Positions 27,213 through 35,715 of a stretch of DNA of 64,000 nt are shown here, one piece after another. Source of the DNA: Ktedonobacteraceae bacterium. Its GTDB lineage: Bacteria; Chloroflexota; Ktedonobacteria; Ktedonobacterales; Ktedonobacteraceae. Location: the NCBI GenBank assembly GCA_035653615.1, contig DASRBN010000033.1:1-64000 (forward strand). Direction: 5' to 3'. Position 1 is the stretch's first letter. The number at the start of each line of letters is the position of its first letter. A program made the position numbers and the translations under genes. The notes under the pieces were generated by a model. That model was not told where the DNA came from. It ran no database searches and saw only the letters and a program-made list of their open reading frames with translations.

Positions 27213-28274
27213 TCATTCCGCCTCAGTTTGTAAAATCTGACGCGCGTGCTGCACATCAACAGCCATTTGCGCTTTCAATGCCTCGATACTGGCGAAACGC
27301 TCTTCGTCTCGCAAACGCGCAATGAAATCTAAAGCAATGCTCTGACCGTAAAGATCAAGGTCAGCATCTAATAAATACGCTTCGACCAGGCGCGTCTTTC
27401 CATCGAACATTGGCCGCACCCCGACACTGGCCGCACTCTTGTATTCCTCACGGTACAACATGCGTAAAAATGCTGTACGCTGGGTCGTAATCCTACTCCT
27501 TGCTTCACTATCATTATAGACGGGAATAACCTCTGTTTTGTCACTTTGCCCCACAGCCGCGGGATTATTGCCTGGACGCTTGCCCACGCCGGCCCACACG
27601 GCGTAAATGCCGTTCGCCGGTAGGAGCTTATGGGGATCGGTTGCCAGGTTCGCGGTAGGATATCCCAGCTGCCTGCCGCGCTGATCCCCTTTCACGACTG
27701 TACCGCTTACTATAAATGGATGGCCCAGTAGCTCGTTTGCCTCCTCTAATTTTCCCTCGATGAGAAGCGAACGAATGCGCGTGCTGCTGATACGCGCGCG
27801 CTCGGCATGCTCCAGGACTACCGGCTCTACCAAAATATCATGTTCTTTCCCATAGGCTTGCAAGAACGCAATATCGCCCATCCTGTTATGCCCAAGGCTA
27901 AAATCCTCCCCTACAACCATGGCTCTCACTGAGAAATGCTCGCGCAGCTTATCCAAAAACTCGGCTGCGCTCAGCGCCGCAACTTCCGGCGTAAAGTGAA
28001 TAACGATGCTATCGCCAATACCTCCATAATACTTCGCCAGGGCCAGTTTCTCTTCTAAAGTTGTTAAATATGCTACTTGTTTTTCTGGCCGTACCACCAG
28101 CAGGGTATGCGGTGTGAAAGTAACAAGGACGGGCTTACACTGCAATGTGCGCGCCATCGCCTGTAATTCGCGCATCAGGCGCTGGTGCCCGCGATGGACG
28201 CCATCAAAATTGCCGATGGTAATAGCAATCGGTTCTTTATCTGTCAGCGTTGTTGCGAATTCCATGATCTCCAT
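27213..28274 (-). CDS. ribF: bifunctional riboflavin kinase/FAD synthetase
   Basis: RibF makes FMN then FAD. Residues 1-180 form the adenylyltransferase domain (TIGNFDGVHRGH, GEDFSLGHNRMGD, SSTRIRSLL). From about 185 the flavokinase domain starts (GTVVKGDQRGRQLGYPTANL). An insertion of about 45 residues (232-280) lies between the strand NGIYAVWAGVG and AASVGVRPMF, where homologs have a short turn. The frame is kept, so the protein may still fold. A second in-frame ATG three codons in is an alternative start. It follows truB. Confidence 0.94.
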   Translation of the reverse strand: MEIMEFATTLTDKEPIAITIGNFDGVHRGHQRLMRELQAMARTLQCKPVLVTFTPHTLLVVRPEKQVAYLTTLEEKLALAKYYGGIGDSIVIHFTPEVAALSAAEFLDKLREHFSVRAMVVGEDFSLGHNRMGDIAFLQAYGKEHDILVEPVVLEHAERARISSTRIRSLLIEGKLEEANELLGHPFIVSGTVVKGDQRGRQLGYPTANLATDPHKLLPANGIYAVWAGVGKRPGNNPAAVGQSDKTEVIPVYNDSEARSRITTQRTAFLRMLYREEYKSAASVGVRPMFDGKTRLVEAYLLDADLDLYGQSIALDFIARLRDEERFASIEALKAQMAVDVQHARQILQTEAE

Positions 28275-28347
28275 ATTCCCGCCAGGCTGGTTGGCCCTAC
28301 CTTACCATAGATTAACATACAAGACATTTTATGGCAACGTTCCGTGA

Positions 28348-28419
28348 CCTGGTGATTACTCATCATGTCATTCTGAGCGCAGCGAAGAAGCTCCCATCAC
28401 ATGATGAGTAATCACCAGG
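28348..28419. repeat. hairpin with a family A core in its loop
   Basis: Twenty-base arms CCTGGTGATTACTCATCATG and its complement (28348-28367 and 28400-28419) flank a single family A core. It lies between the truB stop and the ribF start. Here the arms are unrelated to the repeat core, unlike the copies at 14.6 and 19.1 kb. Confidence 0.85.
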
Positions 28420-29379
28420 TTATGACCCCGTGAACACTTTGCGGGGTTTCCAGATTGCTTGTGCCGCATCCCATTCCGCGACGGCCACAAAACGCTCATC
28501 CTCACTATACACACGCGCGATACCGGTCGTTTGCGGTATGTCTTCATCTCGCGAGTACCTGAAAGCATTGCCATGCAGCACCCGCTCGACCGTGGCAGCG
28601 TCAAGGATCAGGGCCGGATAGCCCTCGAGCGCCTTATCAACCGGGTACAGATAACGTAGGGGCGACCCTTGTGGTCGCCCGCCCGGCCCACCATGCTCCG
28701 CATCAATCCGCGCTCCTTGATCGCCCATCTCTGCCTCTACAACGCTCCGGAGTTCTTCCAGCGTCACGCTTTCTGCTAGCAGAAATGGCCCGCTGCGCGT
28801 GCGCACCAGTGCGGCAAGATAGGCCCCGCATCCCAGGTATTCACCAAGATCATAAGCCAGCGAGCGAATATAAGTCCCCTTGCTGCATTCAACGGCCAGC
28901 GTCACAGATGGAAGATTGCATTCGACCACCTCGAGTGTATGGATAACAATCGGGCGCGGCGCCAGTTCGACCTCCTCGCCTGCCCGGGCGCGCTTGTATG
29001 CCGGTTGCCCCTGCAGTTTAATGGCCGAATAACGCGGTGGTATTTGCAACTGCGGCCCCATAAAATGTTCCAGCGCCTCTTCAACCCTTGCCCTGGAAAG
29101 ATCTGCCGTACTTGCCGTGCGCAGAATCACGCCTTCGGCATCATACGTGTCCGTTACGCTGCCAAAAACAATTGTTGCCAGGTACGCCTTGCCGCTTTCG
29201 CTAAGATATTCCGCTACCCGCGTCGCCTGCCCCACGCAAATCGGCAGAACCCCGCTCGCCAGAGGATCAAGCGTCCCGGCATGTCCCACGCGCTTCTCCT
29301 TCAGAAGGCGACGTATACTCGCCACGACATCGTGCGAAGTCATGCCCGTGGCTTTGTTTATATTGAGAATACCATCCAT
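28420..29379 (-). CDS. truB: tRNA pseudouridine(55) synthase
   Basis: TruB makes pseudouridine 55 in the T-loop of tRNA. The 319-residue protein has NINKATGMTSHDVV, KRVGHAGTLDPLASGVL (catalytic D), and KGTYIRSLAYDLG. A family B repeat is translated near residue 236 (GRPQGSPLRY), before the C-terminal domain. A family A repeat abuts the ATG, so there is no ribosome-binding site; the frame continues upstream as repeat peptide (ILRFAQNDM). Either the start is non-canonical or translation is coupled to nrnA. Confidence 0.94.
   Translation of the reverse strand: MDGILNINKATGMTSHDVVASIRRLLKEKRVGHAGTLDPLASGVLPICVGQATRVAEYLSESGKAYLATIVFGSVTDTYDAEGVILRTASTADLSRARVEEALEHFMGPQLQIPPRYSAIKLQGQPAYKRARAGEEVELAPRPIVIHTLEVVECNLPSVTLAVECSKGTYIRSLAYDLGEYLGCGAYLAALVRTRSGPFLLAESVTLEELRSVVEAEMGDQGARIDAEHGGPGGRPQGSPLRYLYPVDKALEGYPALILDAATVERVLHGNAFRYSRDEDIPQTTGIARVYSEDERFVAVAEWDAAQAIWKPRKVFTGS
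28656..28680 (+). repeat. family B repeat within truB
   Basis: GTAGGGGCGACC, CTTGT, GGTCGCCC: a perfect eight-base-pair stem with a five-base loop, read in frame in TruB. Confidence 0.8.
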
Positions 29380-29498
29380 GTCATTCTGAGCGAAGCGAAG
29401 AATCGCCTGCCTCATCTCCCACCATGTCATTCTGAGCGAAGCGAAGAATCGCCTGCCTCATCTCCCACCATGTCATTCTGAGCGAAGCGAAGAATCTC
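29377..29498. repeat. three family A copies at 46-base period
   Basis: TCATTCTGAGCGAAGCGAAG begins at 29381, 29427 and 29473. The 46-base unit (core plus GCCTGCCTCATCTCCCACCATG) is repeated exactly once and then begins a third time. The cluster spans the nrnA 3-prime end and the truB start. Confidence 0.9.
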
Positions 29499-30518
29499 GC
29501 CACTCATCTCTCGCATTAATTCGTCAATCACCAGCTTCGTCGTTTCCTCAATGGGCATCGAAAACGTAGCCCCTGCCGCGCGCGGATGTCCACCGCCCCT
29601 GCCATTGCTCACACGTTTGCAGATCTCGGCAGCATTGTAGGGTGCGGCGCAGCGCAGGCTGAGCCGGGTAACCCCTGGCTCTCCGAAACTCTTGAAAAAG
29701 GCCGCGACCTCTACCCCCTCGATATCGCGCAGCAAGCCAGAGATGTTATCGTCCATCTCCGGTGTAGCGCCTGCCACTTCTAGCGTCTCGCGTGTGGCCT
29801 GCGACCAGATCAGTCTTCCATTGCAGGCCGTTTGCGCATTGGTAATCACCATGGCTTGCAGGCGCACCTGCGGCAGCGGACGAGTTTTGTAGATTGGCTG
29901 CACCACCGTTTCTGGTATCGCCCCTGCCCGTAGCAGCAGCGCCGCTACTTCCAGGCAGCGTGGAGTAGTGTTTGTGAATTGAAATGAACTGGTGTCAGTA
30001 ATGATGCCCGTGAGCAGGCACAGGGCCGCGTCGCGATTCAATGGCAAACCGGCCTGCTGCTGGAAAAGCACGACCAGTTCAGCAGTAGCTGCCGCCTTTG
30101 GATCGATAATATTCACCTGCCCGCAGCCATCGCTGCTGACGTGGTGATCGATATTGAGGATGGGCACTTCGCCCAGGTAGGCGCGATGCCGCTCATATAA
30201 TGAGCCGAAACGCACCAGCTCACCGGCATCCAGCGCAATCACCAGGTCAAACTCCTCCGCGCCAAGGTCTTGTTGCAGCAAATCGAGGCCCGGCAAAAAC
30301 GAGAGATTCTTCGGGGCAGGGTCCGCGCAAGCCGCAACAGCCATTTTGCCCGCTTGTCGCAAGATATGTGCCATGCCAAGCGCGGAGCCAATACAATCGC
30401 CATCAGGACTCTCATGCGCGATGCACACGATGCGCTCTGCCGGCTGAATGATCGCCATCGCCTCCTGAACGAGCGCGGGATCGAGTTGATTATGCAGTTC
30501 ACACGGGATATCACTCAT
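29427..30518 (-). CDS. nrnA: DHH-family nanoRNase/pAp phosphatase
   Basis: NrnA degrades very short RNAs and dephosphorylates pAp. The 363-residue protein has the DHH-domain metal motifs HESPDGDCIGSA and NIDHHVS, GIITDTSSFQFTNT, and a DHHA1 domain with GRGGGHPRAAGATF. The start MSDIPCELH has GGAAG upstream and overlaps rbfA by eight bases; a second ATG five codons upstream is possible. The last 25 residues (ILRFAQNDM ... DSSLRSE) come from family A repeats, which supply the stop codon. The order rbfA-nrnA-truB-ribF is common in bacteria. Confidence 0.94.
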   Translation of the reverse strand: MSDIPCELHNQLDPALVQEAMAIIQPAERIVCIAHESPDGDCIGSALGMAHILRQAGKMAVAACADPAPKNLSFLPGLDLLQQDLGAEEFDLVIALDAGELVRFGSLYERHRAYLGEVPILNIDHHVSSDGCGQVNIIDPKAAATAELVVLFQQQAGLPLNRDAALCLLTGIITDTSSFQFTNTTPRCLEVAALLLRAGAIPETVVQPIYKTRPLPQVRLQAMVITNAQTACNGRLIWSQATRETLEVAGATPEMDDNISGLLRDIEGVEVAAFFKSFGEPGVTRLSLRCAAPYNAAEICKRVSNGRGGGHPRAAGATFSMPIEETTKLVIDELMREMSGEILRFAQNDMVGDEAGDSSLRSE

Positions 30519-30891
30519 CGTTGCTTCCATCACTCACCGGATGATGCTCCATCTCGCTCTCACGGATAAGCTCAAGTATACGAGTCCCTTCCTGGATTGA
30601 GATATCAAGCTTGAACACCAGTTCCGGCATATAGCGCAGCGTGAGGCGGCTCGCAAGCTCGTGACGCAGGAAGCCGGTCGCGTGTTTCAACGCCCGGATC
30701 GTATCCTCCTGTTCATTCTCGGAGCCAAGCACGCTTACGAACACCTTGGCATGTCGTAAGTCGCCGCTCACCTCAACCCGCGTGATGCTCGCAAATCCCA
30801 CACGCGGGTCCTTCACACGCGTGCGCAGCAGGTCGCTCAGTTCCAGCGCGATGAGTTCACCCAGTTTTTCCTGTCGATGTGGATTTGGCAT
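30511..30891 (-). CDS. rbfA: ribosome-binding factor A
   Basis: RbfA binds the 30S subunit during 16S rRNA maturation, partly in the cold. The 126-residue product starts MPNPHRQEKLGELI and contains DPRVGFASITRVEVSGDLRH and the family length. The longer open frame runs back into the 48-base palindrome and is not conserved, so this ATG is used; GAAAG lies upstream. It overlaps nrnA. Confidence 0.95.
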   Translation of the reverse strand: MPNPHRQEKLGELIALELSDLLRTRVKDPRVGFASITRVEVSGDLRHAKVFVSVLGSENEQEDTIRALKHATGFLRHELASRLTLRYMPELVFKLDISIQEGTRILELIRESEMEHHPVSDGSNDE

Positions 30892-30915
30892 ACGTATCGT
30901 TCTTTCAAGTAATTC

Positions 30916-30963
30916 AATTTGGGCGTTATCCGGCGCGCCGGCGCGCCGGATAACGCCCAAATT
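30916..30963. terminator. 48-base perfect palindrome between infB and rbfA
   Basis: AATTTGGGCGTTATCCGGCG and its complement meet without loss of symmetry around GCGCCGGCGC. It begins 16 bases after the infB stop. The T-run is short in both directions, so it may be a strong RNA hairpin that stabilises or attenuates the transcript. Confidence 0.7.
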
Positions 30964-30979
30964 AAAACGTTGTTATTAC

Positions 30980-33451
30980 TTATGCTCCCGGCTTCACACG
31001 CTCTTTCGCATAGGTCTCGATAATATCGCCGATCTCGAATTCGTTGAAGTCTTCGAGGACGATACCGCACTCGTAACCGCCGGAAACCTCGCGCACATCG
31101 TCTTTACCACGACGTAGCGAAGCGATTTTGCCGTCGTACACCTTCTCATTCTTACGCGTGATGCGTGCCTGCGAGGAACGAGTAATCTTGCCATCCAGAA
31201 CGCGACAGCCCGCGATCACCAGATTCTTACCGGCTTTGAACATTTGCTGGACCTCGGCATGGCCTTCGATGACCTCCTGATAGGTCGGCTCGAGCATGCC
31301 TTTCAGCGCGGCCTGGATATCGTCTGTTAGCTTATAAATGATATTGTAATAGCGAATATCAACGCCTTCTTTCTGCGCCAGCCGTTGAGCCGCCCCATCA
31401 GCCTTGACGTTAAAGCCAATAATGATGGCTCCAGAAGCCGATGCCAGGTGTACATCGGTTTCGTTGATATTGCCAATTCCTTCGTGGATCAGGCGTACCT
31501 TGAGATTCTCGTCGCCGATTTTTGTCAGCGCGTTCTTGATGGCCTCCGCGGAACCCTGCACATCGCACTTTAGCACGATATTGAGTTCCTTCACCTGACC
31601 CTCCTGCATCTGCATATAGAGAGTATCGAGGCTGACCTGCCCAAGCGGACCCGTTTCGCTGCGGCGCTGCTCCGCAACCTGGGCCGCCATCTGTTTGGCC
31701 GTCCGCTCATCCACCACGACCTCGAGACGGTCTCCTGCCTGTGGCACTTCTGGTAAGCCCAGGATGCTAACCGGAGTGCTGGGCGGCGCCTTTTGAATGC
31801 GCTTACCCCGGTCGTTGAACATGGCACGCACTTTGCCGGCCATCGCTCCTACCACGATATTGTCGCCCATCTTCAGCGTCCCCTGCTGGATCAGCACGGT
31901 CGCGGTCGGGCCTGTATTCTTCTCGAGTTTTGCCTCAATGATTACTCCGGTTGCCGGACGATTCGGGTTAGCCCGGATATCCTGTATCTCGGCCAGCAGC
32001 AAGATCATTTCCAGCAGATCATCGATACCGGTCCCTTTACGCGCCGAGACCGGCACGCAGATCACATCACCCCCGTACTCTTCAATCACGATACCGATTT
32101 CGGCCAGCTGTTGTTTGACGCGATCAGGATTGGCATCGATTTTATCGATCTTGTTAAGCGCGATGATAATCGGCACTTTCGCGGCTTGCGCGTGGTCGAT
32201 GGCTTCGCGTGTCTGGGGCATCACGCCGTCGTCAGCTGCCACCACAATGACCGCGATATGCGTCACCTGCGCTCCACGCGCACGCATAGCAGTGAATGCT
32301 TCATGACCGGGTGTATCGAGGAAGGTAATTTTCTTGCCGTTGACCTCCACCTGGTACGCGCCGATATGTTGCGTAATGCCGCCTGCCTCACCTGCTGCTA
32401 CCTTTGTTTTGCGGATGGTATCAAGCAACGAGGTCTTGCCGTGGTCAACGTGCCCCATGATGGTCACAACCGGTGGAATCACCACCATATTGTCTTGATC
32501 GCGCGTCGCCATCATAGCCTCGTTTGCCGAAAGACCCTTGCGCGCCCGCTGTACCGCTGGCGATGCCGCAAGCGCGCTTTGTGTCGGCTCAAATCCCAGG
32601 TCTTGCGCAACCAGCGCGGCCTTATCATAATCAACCACCTGGTTAATGCTGGCGAAAATGCTATGTTTGATCAGGCCGCGAATGACCTCATTAGGCGTCG
32701 CGTGTAGCAGTTCGGCCAGGTCTTTAACGACAATCTGCGGTGGAATCGTGATTGGGCCTGTTGGCTTCTCTTTCACCGCGGCGGCGCGCCGTTCTTGTAG
32801 ACGCTGCCCGTTTGTGCCATTGCGACCGGCCGGGTGAGCAGTTCCTGGACGTGCCTGGCCGCCTGGCCGGTTGCTGCCTGGATGTGCCGTGGTCGTCGCA
32901 TGCTGTCCATGTTGAGCAGGACGTTGCTGTGTGATACTGCCAGAACGCGCCGGCGCTGTCGCGGATTGCATCGATGAACTACCGGGATGGACGGTTCGCT
33001 GCGCTTGAACGGCCCCACCCTGGCGCTGGACAGGAGCTTGTCGTGGGATTTGTGTTGATGTCGCACGAGCACCGGCTTGTAGGGGCGTACCCCTGTGGTC
33101 GCCCTCCACCCTTTTTTCTTTGAGGCCGCCCTCTGATCTTTTGAGGCTGGTCTCCGGTCTTTGCTCCTTGAGGTCGCCCGCTGCTTTAGGCGTTTCGGGC
33201 TGTATGGGCGCACTCTTGCGGTCGCCCGCTGCAGGCTTGTGGTCACCCGTTGCCTGTATACGGGCCGGTGGTGTCGTACTGGTAGAGGAGCCACGGCGCG
33301 CAGAGGACGGGCTAACCGGTGCTTTCTTGACTTCCTGTTCCTGGCTAACGGGCGAGGCCTGCTCGGATTTTGAGCGAGTACCTGTACGACTGCGTGCCGG
33401 GGTTGCTTTCGCCTGCTCGTTTGCATCTGGGGATTCAGATGTGTTTCTCAT
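30980..33451 (-). CDS. infB: translation initiation factor IF-2
   Basis: IF-2 brings initiator tRNA to the ribosome with GTP. The 823-residue protein has a disordered S/T/P/A/Q-rich N-terminus (1-230), the IF2N fold ([13 protein letters not shown]), G1 GHVDHGKTS at 333-341, G3 DTPGHEAF and G4 NKID, then the C-terminal domains. The disordered part includes several family B repeat copies read in frame (residues about 67-83, 92-97 and 116-127: [28 protein letters not shown]). AAGGGGG precedes the ATG. Its own promoter (33843-33871) and a terminator-like hairpin upstream suggest leader control. Confidence 0.96.
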   Translation of the reverse strand: MRNTSESPDANEQAKATPARSRTGTRSKSEQASPVSQEQEVKKAPVSPSSARRGSSTSTTPPARIQATGDHKPAAGDRKSAPIQPETPKAAGDLKEQRPETSLKRSEGGLKEKRVEGDHRGTPLQAGARATSTQIPRQAPVQRQGGAVQAQRTVHPGSSSMQSATAPARSGSITQQRPAQHGQHATTTAHPGSNRPGGQARPGTAHPAGRNGTNGQRLQERRAAAVKEKPTGPITIPPQIVVKDLAELLHATPNEVIRGLIKHSIFASINQVVDYDKAALVAQDLGFEPTQSALAASPAVQRARKGLSANEAMMATRDQDNMVVIPPVVTIMGHVDHGKTSLLDTIRKTKVAAGEAGGITQHIGAYQVEVNGKKITFLDTPGHEAFTAMRARGAQVTHIAVIVVAADDGVMPQTREAIDHAQAAKVPIIIALNKIDKIDANPDRVKQQLAEIGIVIEEYGGDVICVPVSARKGTGIDDLLEMILLLAEIQDIRANPNRPATGVIIEAKLEKNTGPTATVLIQQGTLKMGDNIVVGAMAGKVRAMFNDRGKRIQKAPPSTPVSILGLPEVPQAGDRLEVVVDERTAKQMAAQVAEQRRSETGPLGQVSLDTLYMQMQEGQVKELNIVLKCDVQGSAEAIKNALTKIGDENLKVRLIHEGIGNINETDVHLASASGAIIIGFNVKADGAAQRLAQKEGVDIRYYNIIYKLTDDIQAALKGMLEPTYQEVIEGHAEVQQMFKAGKNLVIAGCRVLDGKITRSSQARITRKNEKVYDGKIASLRRGKDDVREVSGGYECGIVLEDFNEFEIGDIIETYAKERVKPGA
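33079..33104 (+). repeat. family B repeat within infB
   Basis: GTAGGGGCGTACCC then CTGTGGTCGCCC, read in frame as [10 protein letters not shown] in IF-2. Confidence 0.75.
33202..33227 (+). repeat. second family B repeat within infB
   Basis: GTATGGGCGCACTC then TTGCGGTCGCCC, read as [11 protein letters not shown]. Partial copies lie at about 33165-33178 and 33235-33246. Confidence 0.7.
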
Positions 33452-33518
33452 GAAGATGACCCCCTTCTATATAAGGTTACGCCACCAGGGGTAGCGAGAA
33501 TCTCTCTTCACAGCCACA

Positions 33519-33556
33519 CAAAAAGACTGTCGCCTTCATAGAGAAGGTGACAGTCC
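33519..33556 (-). terminator. terminator-like hairpin in the infB leader
   Basis: On the minus strand GACTGTCACCTTC pairs with GAAGGCGACAGTC (one mismatch) and is followed by TTTTTG. It would end transcription before infB unless an alternative fold prevents it. Confidence 0.7.
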
Positions 33557-33842
33557 CTCGTTGGTGCAGTGCCAGGCATATATTCGTCTGCGCTCTCAGG
33601 CCTAAGGCCTGTGGCCTATGGTTTAACAGGTCATAGCTGTCGCTCCGCAAACTTTGCCAAAACTGCCCTCCAACCGGGGGGCTGTGCCTCTAACAAGAGT
33701 AGAGATATAATGACTCATAGATTTAGATGTGTTTCAAACTTCATCCGGCCAACCGACCAGATGATAAAGCCTTACTTCGATTCATCCCTCATCCATCTAT
33801 CAATGGATGCAAATGATAACCGGAAAAACTAATGTGCATTTC

Positions 33843-33871
33843 AGTATAGCGTACTACACGTCTAATTGCAA
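33843..33871 (-). promoter_or_regulatory. infB promoter, TTGCAA-17-TATACT
   Basis: Minus-strand TTGCAA (33866-33871) and TATACT (33843-33848) 17 bases apart, within the ylxR-infB gap. The minus 35 region TTGCAATTAG equals that of rpsA. Confidence 0.75.
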
Positions 33872-33892
33872 GAACAAATCAAAACCTACCCG

Positions 33893-34258
33893 TTATTCCG
33901 CTTTAGCACTCTTGTTTTTAGCGTTTGCAGGTACTTTTGCTTCCGGCTGCGCGGGCTCATCTTTAGGCAGCGTCGCGATGAACGCTTCCAGACCCGCGCG
34001 GTCTTCATCAGAGATCGTGACTTCAAATTCCTGCTCGATGCGCTTTTTCTTGATGGCATTTTCCCAGCAAGAAAGCCGGGCGCACAGGTAGGCCCCGCGC
34101 CCAGATTTCTTGCCGGTTGCATCCACAAACACATGCCCATCGGGCGTGCGCACGACACGCAGCAGCTCACGCTTCGGCTTCGTTACCCGGCAAGAGATGC
34201 AGCTGCGCAAGGGAACATGTTTTGGCCGCTTCACCTGCTTATTCGCTGTCTTCGCCAT
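33893..34258 (-). CDS. rnpM: YlxR-family RNA-binding protein (RnpM)
   Basis: YlxR/RnpM is a small RNA-binding protein of the nusA-infB operon; in Bacillus it binds RNase P RNA. The 121-residue protein has the core PLRSCISCRVTKPKRELLRVV, then DATGKKSGRGAYLC and a cysteine-helix (CWENAIKKKR). A charged tail (PEAKVPANAKNKSAKAE) follows. GGGAGGGAGG precedes the ATG. It lies 35 bases after nusA. Confidence 0.92.
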   Translation of the reverse strand: MAKTANKQVKRPKHVPLRSCISCRVTKPKRELLRVVRTPDGHVFVDATGKKSGRGAYLCARLSCWENAIKKKRIEQEFEVTISDEDRAGLEAFIATLPKDEPAQPEAKVPANAKNKSAKAE

Positions 34259-34293
34259 ACCTCCCTCCCTCCCGTATGTTCCACCCTTACCAC

Positions 34294-35517
34294 TTACTCA
34301 TCATCATCGAGTGGCGCCGTATAGCGTCCGCCCCCGCGCTGGTGCGAACGCCTTGAGCCGCTTTCACGGTCGCCCCGCTCATAACGGTTTTGCGAGCGAT
34401 CGCGATCTCCGCGTTCGCGCCGGCCGCTGTGCGTGGATATAGGCTCGCGCCTCTCCTCAAGTTGCTCTTCGAATACCTCACCCTCAGCGGGTTTTGTAAC
34501 ATCCACGCGCCACCCGGTCAATTTTGCCGCTAACCGCGCATTTTGACCATCTTTACCAATGGCTAGCGAAAGTTGCCTTTCGGGTACCGTGACCACCGCC
34601 GTGTGATCCGACTCGCGCAATTCCACTCTCAAAGGTTTCACAGGACTGAGTGCGTTGGCCACGAATGTCGCGGGATCAGAACTCCACTGGATAATATCGA
34701 TCTTCTCATCGTTGAGTTCATGTACGATATTATTGATGCGCGAGCCGCGCACGCCAACGCATGAACCAATAGGGTCTAACCCCTCCTGGCGAGAAACCAC
34801 CGCAACCTTTGAGCGGCTGCCCGGCTCGCGCGCGATGGCCTTGATCTCGACGGTTCCCTCGTAAATTTCCGGCACTTCCGACTCGAAGAGACGGCGTACG
34901 AGGTCGCGATGCGTGCGGGAGACCATGATTTGCAGCATACGCCCCTGGACGCGGCGCACATCATAGACGTAGACACGCAGGCGCTGCCCAACGCGGTAGC
35001 GTTCGGTTGGAACTTCCTCGCCTGGGGGCATCACGCCCTCTACGCGCTCAGCCTTATCGAAATCCAGCAGCCAGCCGCGGGTCGGGTCCTTGCGTGTGAG
35101 GGTGCCGAGACGAATTTCGCCAATCCAGTCCTTGAGCTGATCGTAGAGGTGCTCATGCTCGGCCTCGCGAATGCGTTGTAAGATCACCTGTTTGGCCGTC
35201 TGGGCAGGAATACGCGCGAAGATGAATGATGAATCGACATCAATAGTCTGCCCAAGCGCGGCACGCGGCACCAGCCGTTGTGCCTCAGCCAGCGAGATTT
35301 CCTCGTTGGGATCGCTCACCTGTGCCACAACGCGCTTCGCTGCCCAGACTCGCACCTCGCCATTTTTATCTACCTCGATGCGAATATTTTCACCGCCGCC
35401 GAAGCTCTTGCGATAGGCCGATAGCAGGGCAGTGGCAACAGTTTCCATCACTACCTCGCGGGGCAGTCCCTTTTCGGCAATTAATTGTGCGATAGCCGCC
35501 TGAAATTCGCTCCTCAT
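34294..35517 (-). CDS. nusA: transcription termination/antitermination protein NusA
   Basis: NusA binds RNA polymerase and nascent RNA to modulate pausing and termination. The 407-residue protein has the N-terminal domain (EFQAAIAQLIAEKGLPREVV), an S1 domain, two KH domains (DPIGSCVGVRGSRI, LAIGKDGQNARLAAKLTGW), and an R/G/D-rich tail (RRERGDRDRSQNRYERGDRE). GGAGGG before MRSEFQAA decides for this ATG over an earlier in-frame one. No rimP lies upstream. A strong promoter and a leader hairpin precede it. Confidence 0.95.
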   Translation of the reverse strand: MRSEFQAAIAQLIAEKGLPREVVMETVATALLSAYRKSFGGGENIRIEVDKNGEVRVWAAKRVVAQVSDPNEEISLAEAQRLVPRAALGQTIDVDSSFIFARIPAQTAKQVILQRIREAEHEHLYDQLKDWIGEIRLGTLTRKDPTRGWLLDFDKAERVEGVMPPGEEVPTERYRVGQRLRVYVYDVRRVQGRMLQIMVSRTHRDLVRRLFESEVPEIYEGTVEIKAIAREPGSRSKVAVVSRQEGLDPIGSCVGVRGSRINNIVHELNDEKIDIIQWSSDPATFVANALSPVKPLRVELRESDHTAVVTVPERQLSLAIGKDGQNARLAAKLTGWRVDVTKPAEGEVFEEQLEERREPISTHSGRRERGDRDRSQNRYERGDRESGSRRSHQRGGGRYTAPLDDDE

Positions 35518-35660
35518 ATGCCATATCCCTCCCGCTGGTCGCCTGGTAGACACCTGAATGTCGGTTTTTCGAGTGCAAGTTCCGATGCATTCTCTTCGCC
35601 TCTCTTCAAAGAGGACGATGCCTGCACCAGTTCAACGGATAAAACGTCTCAAGCAAACAG

Positions 35661-35686
35661 AAAAGTGGGCTAGGGCACCCACTTTT
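35661..35686 (-). terminator. terminator-like hairpin in the nusA leader
   Basis: AAAAGTGGG pairs with CCCACTTTT around CTAGGGCA. On the minus strand TTTTCTGTTTG follows. Since it lies between the nusA promoter and nusA, it could be an attenuator on which NusA acts (inference). Confidence 0.6.
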
Positions 35687-35715
35687 TCCAAAAGGTTTTC
35701 CTCGATTCTGTGCGT

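Larger units (their letters stand above)
33452..33892 (-). other. infB leader region
   Basis: This 440-base gap separates ylxR from infB, genes that usually abut. It contains the infB promoter, several local hairpins (for example CATCCAT/ATGGATG) and a terminator-like hairpin about 70 bases before the infB ATG. No known riboswitch class was recognised. Confidence 0.6.

Noticed and set aside
28368-28604. Short minus-strand frame ending SSLRSE near truB
   Set aside because: The end comes from the repeat, but the rest overlaps the truB 3-prime end in another frame without support.
33560-33800. T-box or c-di-GMP riboswitch in the infB leader
   Set aside because: A TGGCAC sequence and a GGCAAAG stretch look superficially similar, but the conserved cores and their order are missing.
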